Positions 52,308 to 59,935 of a stretch of DNA of 64,000 bases are shown piece after piece. The notes beneath the pieces were generated by a model. The model was given only the letters and a program-made list of their open reading frames with translations, searched no databases and had not been told where the DNA came from. The position numbers and the translations under genes are program-made. The stretch covers positions 62,001 through 126,000 of the forward strand of contig CAKUZR010000005.1 in assembly GCA_934718065.1 (NCBI GenBank). The letters are read 5' to 3'. Source of the stretch: an uncultured Treponema sp. GTDB lineage: Bacteria; Spirochaetota; Spirochaetia; Treponematales; Treponemataceae. Numbering within the stretch: position 1 is the stretch's first letter; every line of letters begins with the position of its first letter.

Positions 52308-53353
52308 CAGAGCTTTTCGCCGATGTAAATTCCTGCCCATTCCCAGTTTCCGTGGATGTCCGGGTCAAGCGGAAAATTTACTTTCCTGAAATACAAGTAC
52401 CATACGGAAACGTACTGGGACCAGCCCCATGTGCGCAGGTACGCCTCGCTTGAAGTTGACATTTCGTCGAGCTGCGCGCTGTAGCGGACTCTGTTTCCGC
52501 GCATGAAGTTTTTCATGCTGAATTCTTCCTGCGCGTTCGGATCCATTTCGTCCTGCTTCCATGACATTGAAAAAAAGTTCACGCGCGCCCTGTATTTGTC
52601 CAGGGAACGCCAGTCGTAGTTTCTGATTGCTTTTTTTACCGCCTGCTCAAGAGCCGGAAGGCTTTCAAAAGTCCAGTCTTTCGGGGAGTTGCTGAATCCC
52701 ACAAGCTGGCGCGCTTTTTTGTATGCGTTAGGCTCTCCGGCAATCTGGATTGTGGAGGAGTCAGGCTGCGCAAGGAACATTGAGTACGCCTTAAGCGCCT
52801 CGTTCCAGTCGCTTTCCTTTTCGTATTCAAGCGCAAGCCGCAGATAAAGCTCGGTGATAGAAACATTGGTCGGAAACCTGTTTATCAGCTCGTTGAAATA
52901 ATGGATTCTGCTCCGCGGATTCGTTGAAATCTGAATCAAATTCTGAAGGCATGTAAGATGGACTGAAACTCCTTTTACAAGAAGGTCCTGGTAGTTCACA
53001 AGAATTCTGTCAAAATAATATTCCGCGACCGGCTCCGCTCCGTTGGAAAGATAAGCGCACGCTGTAAGATAAAGCCAGTATGCGTTGTATGAGTCGTCCG
53101 GATGCTCTTCAACCCAGTTTGTAAGAAAGAGGATAAGACCCTGCTGGTCCTTTAGTGAAACAAGGTTCGCCGCAATCTGGTTCACAATTGCGTAGCGGCT
53201 TACAGGCTCAAGTCCGCCCTGTTCAAGAAGATTGAAAAGTTCTGTCTGCGCTTTTTCAATAGCCGCGTTTTTTTCATTTTCTTCCGTTCCGCAAGAAGCA
53301 AAAAGCAGCGCGGAAATCAGAGTCAGCGTGAAAATCAGTTTTTTTGCCTTCAT
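52307..53353 (-). CDS. TPR-type lipoprotein
   Basis: This 348-residue protein has lipobox FASC (~18-21) with CGTEENE following, so it is a predicted lipoprotein. The remainder is helical repeat (WVEEHPDDSYNAYWLYL, LALEYEKESDWNEALKAYSM), then a Trp/Tyr-rich C-terminal region (WGWSQYVSVWYLYFRKV). It resembles no enzyme. It is first in the operon with the transglycosylase. The start is supported by TTGCAA, 17 nt and TAAATT ending 6 nt before the ATG. Confidence 0.8.
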   Translation of the reverse strand: MKAKKLIFTLTLISALLFASCGTEENEKNAAIEKAQTELFNLLEQGGLEPVSRYAIVNQIAANLVSLKDQQGLILFLTNWVEEHPDDSYNAYWLYLTACAYLSNGAEPVAEYYFDRILVNYQDLLVKGVSVHLTCLQNLIQISTNPRSRIHYFNELINRFPTNVSITELYLRLALEYEKESDWNEALKAYSMFLAQPDSSTIQIAGEPNAYKKARQLVGFSNSPKDWTFESLPALEQAVKKAIRNYDWRSLDKYRARVNFFSMSWKQDEMDPNAQEEFSMKNFMRGNRVRYSAQLDEMSTSSEAYLRTWGWSQYVSVWYLYFRKVNFPLDPDIHGNWEWAGIYIGEKL

Positions 53354-53359
53354 GGCTTG

Positions 53360-53388
53360 AATTTATCATGTTCATTAGTTGTTTGCAA
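53360..53388 (-). promoter_or_regulatory. Leaderless promoter of the envelope operon
   Basis: Minus-strand TTGCAA (53383-53388), 17 nt and TAAATT (53360-53365), 6 nt from the ATG at 53351-53353. No ribosome site. Confidence 0.55.
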
Positions 53389-53447
53389 GACAAGGCTTAA
53401 TAGTGTATTCTATAGTGTAAAAAGTATTTAAAATATTTGGAGACAAC

Positions 53448-54053
53448 ATGAAAAAGCCAGGCACTAAGCTTCTGAATACAATTCTTGCCCTTGGAATGTT
53501 TCTTATTTTCGTGGGCGTGCTTCTTTCGCTCGCGTTTGCAGGAAGAAGCCCGAATTTTGTTGTATGGATAATTCCCATTGTGATTTTTCTTTCGGGGCTT
53601 GTGATTCTTTACAGCTACATCGCCTTTTCACGTTCTTCGTTCAAGCTTTTTTCGGGGCTTTGCCTTAGCCTTTACGGAATATTTTCGCTCGTTCTTGCGT
53701 TTGACTGCTTTTCAGTGGGGCTTGAAAAACTCTGGCCGTTCTTTGTTGTAATCACGGCGTTCTGTCTTTTTGTGGCTGGCCGCACAACCGGAAAAGTCTT
53801 TTCGATGAACTATGATTTGCCGGCGATTTCGCTTTTTTCGCTCGGAATGATATTTCTTCTGTTTTCATTTGACGTGATAAAAATGTCTCTTAGCCGGCTT
53901 GCCCTGCTTATCTGTCCGCTGACTTTGATTCTGGCGGGAACATTTCTGGTCATTCTGTTCTTCCATAGAAAATCGCTTCTGGAAATTCTTCCTGAAGATA
54001 TGTCTAAAGAACTGAAAGACGAACCTAATTTCACCGATAGTGAAGAAGAATAA
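53448..54053 (+). CDS. Polytopic membrane protein of unknown function
   Basis: This 201-residue protein has about six hydrophobic segments and a short acidic C-terminus (DEPNFTDSEEE). The even spacing of short membrane helices is reminiscent of DUF-type LiaF/PspC-adjacent membrane domains, but I recognise no signature. A GGAGA ribosome site precedes the ATG. It precedes the TPR lipoprotein gene by 14 nt and is probably co-transcribed with it. Confidence 0.75.
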   Translation: MKKPGTKLLNTILALGMFLIFVGVLLSLAFAGRSPNFVVWIIPIVIFLSGLVILYSYIAFSRSSFKLFSGLCLSLYGIFSLVLAFDCFSVGLEKLWPFFVVITAFCLFVAGRTTGKVFSMNYDLPAISLFSLGMIFLLFSFDVIKMSLSRLALLICPLTLILAGTFLVILFFHRKSLLEILPEDMSKELKDEPNFTDSEEE

Positions 54054-54067
54054 CTGGAACAACTTTT

Positions 54068-55843
54068 GTGGCATTGAAAAAAATAAGCGGCGTAAATTAT
54101 CTTTTTTTTCTCGTTTTTAGCGTTTTTGCTTCAACGCTGTTTTTTTCATGCGCAAGCACTCCCTCTGCCGGCGAAAAAGGCGGACTTGTTTCCGGAACGT
54201 ACGCAGGAAATCCAGATGAAAAAACTGCCATAAACCATCAGGCTTCGGAAGAAAAGAAAAACAAAAGCTACACATATTTTTCAGCGGTTCCAAAGGAAAT
54301 TATGGCGGACGTTGAAATCGGCTCGCCCTCGTCGTTAAGGCGCGCAATCCAGGCGATAAGAAAACAGAGTTCGGAGCTTACCGAAAATGAAAAAGTTCTG
54401 ATTGCAATTGAGTCGAACATAATGCAGATGGTCTGGACCGCCGAGCGCGTTGACTGGGAATCGCCGGACGTTTCCTCCGGAAATTCATATCTTGGCGCGA
54501 TAAACTCCGCGAAAAACGGAATCTACGACACAAGCACGGGAAATGTTGATTTTCTTACAATAATTCTTCCTTCTCTTGTGGTCACGAAAGTTTCCGATGT
54601 TTCGTCTTTTTTCTATGATTCAGAGGCCGCCCTGAAAAAGGGGCTCCAGCTATGCCCGGATTCGGTTCTGGCCTCGTATCTTCTGGGAATTCTCTACAAG
54701 AAAAATTCAATGTATGAAAAAGCCGCTGAGCAGTTCAAGAAAGCCGCTGGCCTTGCGCCGGAGCTTTTCCAGGTTCTGTACGCCTACGCTGAGTCTTTGG
54801 AGCTTTCCGGAAACCAGCCGGAAGCGGAAGCCCAGGTGAAAATTCTTCTGGAAAAATATCCTTCCAACGCCGGAGTTTTAAAGCTTGGCGCGCAGGTTTA
54901 TTTTGCTGAGGGCGACTATTCAAAGGCTGAGGAGTATATTTCCCGCGTCCTTCAGCAGGAGCCGAACGACCTTGCGGCGGTTCTGTTCCGCGCGCGGATT
55001 CTGATTCAGAAAAAAGACTATATCCACGCGGCTTCGCTTCTGGATGTTTATTCGCGGCAGGACAGTTTTTCAAAGGACTACTTGCTTTTGCGCTCTCAGA
55101 TTCAGTTTGAATGGTCAAAAAACAACACGGCGGCTGTGGCCACAATAGAAAACGCGCTGAAGAATTATCCCGGCGACAAGGATGTTCTTCTTTACGCGGC
55201 GAAAATTTCCAGCTCAACCGGACTTTCTGTGGCGGGCGAATCCGCTGAATTCTACGCGAACCAGGTTCTTGCCGTTGCTCCGGCCGAAAAAGAGGCTCTG
55301 CTTTACGCAACCGAAGGTTTTATCCGCGAAAAAGAATGGCAGAAAGCGTATGAGGTAAGCTCCAGGCTGATTTCCGGGGCGGATTCCAGCTGCGAATATC
55401 TTTTTAACCACGTTGAAATCTGCCTTGCGCTGAAACGCTACGACGAGGCGTGGAATCTTGTTTCCCAGGCTTACAGGCAGTCGCCGTCGGATGAAAATGT
55501 TGTGCAGGCGTATATTTCGGTAATGGTCGCTTCCGGAAGAAATTCCCAGGCGCTTTCTCTTATAAACCAGCAGATTGACTCGGCCGGCTCAAAGCTGAAA
55601 AGTTTTCTGTACTATCAGCGCAGCTTCCTGCGCGAAACCGAGGCGCTCAGCCTTTCCGACCTGCGTTCAAGCCTTATTGCGAACCCAAGGAACAGCGATG
55701 CGTTGTTCAGGCTCTACGAAATTTATTTTGCGAAAAACGACTACAGAAAAGCTCAGTATTATTTGAAGCAGGTTGTCGCGCTCAATCCGAACGACTCCGA
55801 GCTTCGCGCCCTGAATGAAAAACTGAATTCCCTGATAAAATAA
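54068..55843 (+). CDS. TPR-repeat lipoprotein
   Basis: This 591-residue protein starts at a GTG and has lipobox FFSC (~25-28), so it is a predicted lipoprotein. From ~residue 185 it has about ten TPR-like helix pairs (YLLGILYKKNSMYEKAAEQF, YFAEGDYSKAEEYISRVL, YFAKNDYRKAQYYLKQVV). TPR lipoproteins usually scaffold envelope complexes; the partner is unknown. It is the second gene after the small membrane protein. Confidence 0.85.
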   Translation: MALKKISGVNYLFFLVFSVFASTLFFSCASTPSAGEKGGLVSGTYAGNPDEKTAINHQASEEKKNKSYTYFSAVPKEIMADVEIGSPSSLRRAIQAIRKQSSELTENEKVLIAIESNIMQMVWTAERVDWESPDVSSGNSYLGAINSAKNGIYDTSTGNVDFLTIILPSLVVTKVSDVSSFFYDSEAALKKGLQLCPDSVLASYLLGILYKKNSMYEKAAEQFKKAAGLAPELFQVLYAYAESLELSGNQPEAEAQVKILLEKYPSNAGVLKLGAQVYFAEGDYSKAEEYISRVLQQEPNDLAAVLFRARILIQKKDYIHAASLLDVYSRQDSFSKDYLLLRSQIQFEWSKNNTAAVATIENALKNYPGDKDVLLYAAKISSSTGLSVAGESAEFYANQVLAVAPAEKEALLYATEGFIREKEWQKAYEVSSRLISGADSSCEYLFNHVEICLALKRYDEAWNLVSQAYRQSPSDENVVQAYISVMVASGRNSQALSLINQQIDSAGSKLKSFLYYQRSFLRETEALSLSDLRSSLIANPRNSDALFRLYEIYFAKNDYRKAQYYLKQVVALNPNDSELRALNEKLNSLIK

Positions 55844-55845
55844 AT

Positions 55846-55873
55846 TTGATTATTTTTTTTTAGATGATATTAT
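55846..55873 (+). promoter_or_regulatory. Leaderless promoter of the pullulanase-maltodextrin operon
   Basis: TTGATT (55846-55851), 16 nt and TATTAT (55868-55873), 6 nt from the ATG at 55880. No Shine-Dalgarno. Confidence 0.55.
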
Positions 55874-55879
55874 TACTGT

Positions 55880-58621
55880 ATGAAAAAGATTTTAATTGCC
55901 GCTTCTGCGGTTTTATTTGTTTGCGCGGGACTTTTTGCAAAGCCAAAAAGCGTTGTTCCTGCGGCAGTTCCTGGTTCATTTGAAAATGCTTCTCCGGCAA
56001 AAATGAAGGATATTCTCGCCCTGGATGAAAAGATTTCTCCAAAGGATGATGAATTTGTTATCTATTATTATAGAAAAGACGGAAACTACGAGCCTTGGGC
56101 ATTGTGGATCTGGGCGAATCCCGGCGGAGACGGCGGAGCAAGCTGGCCTTTCACACAGAACTGGACAGTTTCAGACGGAATCGGATATATGCGCCTTAAG
56201 CTTGACGGCTCTTCTACCGGCGGAACTAAAATCACATCTGAAAACGGCGGCGTAGGGCTTATTGTCCGCCAGAAAGATGAATGGAACAAGGACGGAAGCG
56301 ATGACCGCCTTTGGAACATAAACAAATCCAGAAAAGTCGCGGTTTTTTCCGGCGATCAGCAGACTTACGCGGCTCTTGACTACAAGCCTTCTGTAAAAAA
56401 TGCGGAGCTTCTTGCCCTGAACCAGATTTCTGTGTCGCTTTCAGGCGGATTTGCGCTTGATGTTGACGGCGGAAAATCCGGTTTTTCAGTTGTTTCCAGT
56501 GACGGAAAGGAATACGAGATAAAAAGCGTTCAGAACGCTGACTCGCCTGCGGATATTTCCCAGAACATGGCGAAGAATATTCTTATTACATTGAGCCAGG
56601 ATGTTTCTGTAAGCGATTCTCTTGCGGTGAAAAATCCTTCGTTCTTGTCTGAGGCGACCGTGAACAGCACAAACCTTGCCGTAAGGCTGGCTGAGTCAAT
56701 GGTTCCGCCGGTGAACGAGGCTCTGGGCTGCGTTTATTCTTCCGGCGCGGCTGCGTTCAAGCTGTGGGCTCCAACTTCTTCCGGGGCTGTCCTTAATCTT
56801 TATAAAACTTCATCCCAGAAGGAAAGCGACTATTCTGTTCCTATGCAGATGAATCCTAAAACCGGTGTGTGGACCGCTTCTTTCAGCGAGGTTGACCCGG
56901 ACGGAATGTTCTACGACTATACTCTGAAAAATTCAAAAGGCACGGTTACAGTTCTTGACCCTTACGCTTCATCAATGGCTGTTGACTATGGAAAAGGCGA
57001 GTTTGTGCGCGCTGCTGTAATTGACTTTTCAAGCGAGAAAGCCGGCAAAATCGACGCGCCTTACGTTAGTCTTGCAAAGCGCGAGGATGCTGTAATCTAT
57101 GAAATTTCTGTCCGCGACTTTACTTCAAGCCCGGATTCAAATGTCAAGAATATTCCTGGAACCTACAAGGCGTTCATTGAAAAAATTCCGTACCTGAAGG
57201 AACTTGGAATCACACACGTGCAGCTTCTTCCTGTGCTGAATTTCTACAGCACGAACGAGCAGTACAAGGCTTATGAAAAATCCGGAACAGTTAACGGAAA
57301 CAACTACAACTGGGGCTATGATCCGTACAACTATTTTACTCCGGAAGGATGGTACGCTTCTGACGCCTCTGACCCGTACTGCCGCGTGCGCGAGCTTCGA
57401 GAGCTTATAAACGAATGTCACAAGGCCGGAATCGGAGTTCTTCTTGATGTTGTCTACAACCATATGGCTGGAACACGTTTCCTTGACGACATTGTGCCGG
57501 GCTATTATTTCCGCACAAAGCCGGACGGAAGCTACACAAGCAATTCTGGCTGCGGAAATGACACTGCGACTGAGCATTTCATGATGAAGAAACTTGTCAT
57601 GGATTCAACTTCTCACTGGGTACGCGACTACAAGGCAGATGGTTTCCGTTTCGACCTTATGGGGCTTATGGAAGCGTCGTCTGTTGAAGATTCGTACGAG
57701 CTGTGCAAGAAAATAAATCCTTCTGTTCTTTTTGAAGGCGAGGGCTGGAAAATGTACAACGGCCCGAAGGGAACTTTCGGAATGGACCAGAACTATATGC
57801 TCAAGACAAATTCTGTGGCGGTTTTCAACGATGAGTTCCGTGATATTTTCAAGGCAGGCGGCTTCAACGAAACCGGCCGCGGCTTCATCACAAAAAAAGG
57901 CGCTTCAAGCGACAGAATTCTCCGCAATGTTCTTGGAAATCCTGTTGTGAACTACCATGCGGACGAGCCTGGCGACAACCTGAACTATCTTGTCTGCCAC
58001 GACGGGCTTACCCTTCATGACGCGATTGTAAACAACCTGCGCCTGGATGAAAAGAAAGATATAAAGGAAATTGTTCAGAGAATAAAGCTTGGAAATTTCT
58101 TTGTTCTTACTTCACAGGGAATTTCATTCCTGCACGGCGGCCAGGAGCGCGGACGTACAAAGCCGAACATCACCGGCGCAAAAAATGAATGTGTGGGAAA
58201 TTTTGTCCGCAACAGCTACGACTCTTCTGACAATATAAACCAGTTTGTCTGGACGTTGAATTCCGACTACGAAAACCTTCTTGAATACACAAAAGGCTTG
58301 ATTCAACTTAGAAAGTCTTTTAATATTTTCAGGATTGGAAACGCAAAGAAAATTCAGAAGGCTGCGAAAGACCTTGAGCTTGAGGACAACCTTACGCTCG
58401 GCTACACTTTGAAGGACGGAAAATCTACCTGGGCAGTGCTTGTGAATGCAAAAAATGAAAATATTAAAATAAATGTTGGCGTTTCTGCAAGAAGTAGTGT
58501 AATATATTGTGATAGTGATTCTGTTGATGTTAATGGAATAAGCTCGCCTTCCGGAGTTGCCGTGAACGGTTCTGAAGTTGAGCTGGCTCCGCTGACAGCA
58601 ACTGTTATCAAGTTTAATTAA
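55880..58621 (+). CDS. pulA: Type I pullulanase (GH13)
   Basis: This 913-residue exported enzyme cuts α-1,6 branches of pullulan and starch. Domain order: signal peptide (1-~20), a CBM41-like PUD domain (~50-150), a CBM48 (~280-370) and a GH13 barrel (~390-800). Pullulanase motif YNWGYDP is followed by EGWYA; GH13 regions are LLDVVYNHM, the nucleophile in DGFRFDLMGL, the acid/base in LFEGEGW, and CHDGLTLHD where most have SHDN. It is the first gene of pulA-malEFG. Leaderless start. Confidence 0.95.
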   Translation: MKKILIAASAVLFVCAGLFAKPKSVVPAAVPGSFENASPAKMKDILALDEKISPKDDEFVIYYYRKDGNYEPWALWIWANPGGDGGASWPFTQNWTVSDGIGYMRLKLDGSSTGGTKITSENGGVGLIVRQKDEWNKDGSDDRLWNINKSRKVAVFSGDQQTYAALDYKPSVKNAELLALNQISVSLSGGFALDVDGGKSGFSVVSSDGKEYEIKSVQNADSPADISQNMAKNILITLSQDVSVSDSLAVKNPSFLSEATVNSTNLAVRLAESMVPPVNEALGCVYSSGAAAFKLWAPTSSGAVLNLYKTSSQKESDYSVPMQMNPKTGVWTASFSEVDPDGMFYDYTLKNSKGTVTVLDPYASSMAVDYGKGEFVRAAVIDFSSEKAGKIDAPYVSLAKREDAVIYEISVRDFTSSPDSNVKNIPGTYKAFIEKIPYLKELGITHVQLLPVLNFYSTNEQYKAYEKSGTVNGNNYNWGYDPYNYFTPEGWYASDASDPYCRVRELRELINECHKAGIGVLLDVVYNHMAGTRFLDDIVPGYYFRTKPDGSYTSNSGCGNDTATEHFMMKKLVMDSTSHWVRDYKADGFRFDLMGLMEASSVEDSYELCKKINPSVLFEGEGWKMYNGPKGTFGMDQNYMLKTNSVAVFNDEFRDIFKAGGFNETGRGFITKKGASSDRILRNVLGNPVVNYHADEPGDNLNYLVCHDGLTLHDAIVNNLRLDEKKDIKEIVQRIKLGNFFVLTSQGISFLHGGQERGRTKPNITGAKNECVGNFVRNSYDSSDNINQFVWTLNSDYENLLEYTKGLIQLRKSFNIFRIGNAKKIQKAAKDLELEDNLTLGYTLKDGKSTWAVLVNAKNENIKINVGVSARSSVIYCDSDSVDVNGISSPSGVAVNGSEVELAPLTATVIKFN

Positions 58622-58665
58622 ATTGTTATTTTGGCCCTTAGTCAGGCTTGAATATGGAGGAAAAA

Positions 58666-59844
58666 ATGAAAAAATTAGTTTGTGCAGCAACTGCTGTGGC
58701 ATTGGCTGCGACTGCTTTCGCTGCTCCAAAAAAGGTTGCATTGAAAGTTTGGGAATCAGATGGTCCTGAAAAGGCTTTTATCACTTTTGCTGCACGCCAG
58801 TATAAAAAAGTTGATCCAAGCGTAAAAATTTCTTACGAGCCAGTTGCTTCAACAGATGCACGCGCAAAAATCGAGCTGGACGGTCCGGCTGGAGTAGGCG
58901 CTGATATTTTTGTTGCTCCGCATGACCACATTGGTGCTTTGGTAGAAGGCGGACACGTTCTTCCAGTTGATGATGCAGATGAATATCTTGCAAACTTTGA
59001 AGATATGGCAAAGACTGGCGCTTCTTACGGCGGCGCAGTTTATGGTTATCCTCTTGGCGCTGAAACTTATGCTTTGTTCTACAACAAGGCTCTTATCAAG
59101 GAAGCTCCAAAAACTTGGGATGAAGTAATTTCTTTCGCAAAAACTTTCAACAACAAGGCTGAAGGAAAATACGCTTTGGTATGGCCAGTAGCTGATGGAT
59201 ACTATGGATATATGTTCATGGCTTCTTTCGACGCTCCATTGTTCGGACCAAACGGCGATGACCGCAAACAGCACAACTTGAACAGCGCAAACGCTATCAA
59301 GGGTCTTACATTCTTCCAGAACCTCCGCAAGCAGATTCTTGACATTCCAGCAACAGACGCTTCTGGAGACTTCTGCAATGCTCAGTTCTCAGAAGGAAAA
59401 TCTGCTATGATCATCACTGGACCATGGAAGATTACAGACTTCAAAAAAGCTGGCGTAGATTTCGGTATTGCTACAATTCCTGCGTTCCCAGGCTCAAATC
59501 ATCCTGGAAACACATTCTCTGGCGTTCGCCTTGCATTCGTTTCTTCTTACTCAGAATTCCCGGAAGAAGCAAAAGCATTTGCTAAGTTCATCACTTCAAA
59601 AGAAATGCTTGAAAAACGCTATGAAATGACAGATCAGATTCCACCAAGAAAGGACATCAACGCTAACGGCGAGCTTTCTAAGGGAATCAAAGATCAGCTT
59701 GCTTATGCTAGACCAATGCCAACAATTCCACAGCTTGGAACTTACTGGTCAGCAATGGGTTCAGCTTATTCTGGAATTTGGGACGGCGATGACGTTAGAA
59801 CAGACCTTAACGCTGCTGCCGCTGCAATGGAAGCTGCTAAATAA
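58666..59844 (+). CDS. malE: Maltose/maltodextrin-binding protein MalE
   Basis: About 392 residues with a signal peptide (KKLVCAATAVALAATAFA). This solute-binding protein resembles MalE: LKVWESDGPEKAFITFAAR, EGKYALVWPVADGYYGY, GKSAMIITGPWKI and PRKDIN. It delivers maltodextrins to MalFG. The chosen ATG has GGAGG at 5 nt. Codons favour CTT, GCT and AAA; by precedent it is the most abundant product, and the hairpin after it fits this. Confidence 0.93.
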   Translation: MKKLVCAATAVALAATAFAAPKKVALKVWESDGPEKAFITFAARQYKKVDPSVKISYEPVASTDARAKIELDGPAGVGADIFVAPHDHIGALVEGGHVLPVDDADEYLANFEDMAKTGASYGGAVYGYPLGAETYALFYNKALIKEAPKTWDEVISFAKTFNNKAEGKYALVWPVADGYYGYMFMASFDAPLFGPNGDDRKQHNLNSANAIKGLTFFQNLRKQILDIPATDASGDFCNAQFSEGKSAMIITGPWKITDFKKAGVDFGIATIPAFPGSNHPGNTFSGVRLAFVSSYSEFPEEAKAFAKFITSKEMLEKRYEMTDQIPPRKDINANGELSKGIKDQLAYARPMPTIPQLGTYWSAMGSAYSGIWDGDDVRTDLNAAAAAMEAAK

Positions 59845-59870
59845 TAAAACATTTTTGTTTGTTTAGTCGG

Positions 59871-59911
59871 GACAGTTACAGGGAAAAGAAACTCTTTGCT
59901 CTGTAACTGTC
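59871..59911 (+). promoter_or_regulatory. Intercistronic hairpin between malE and malF
   Basis: A perfect 11-bp stem GACAGTTACAG/CTGTAACTGTC with a 19-nt loop sits between the malE stop and the malF ribosome site. There is no long U tract, so it may act as a 3' mRNA stabiliser or a partial terminator that gives MalE an excess over the permeases, as in enteric malE-malF. Confidence 0.7.
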
Positions 59912-59935
59912 ATATATTTGTTTTTGGAGTATGGA

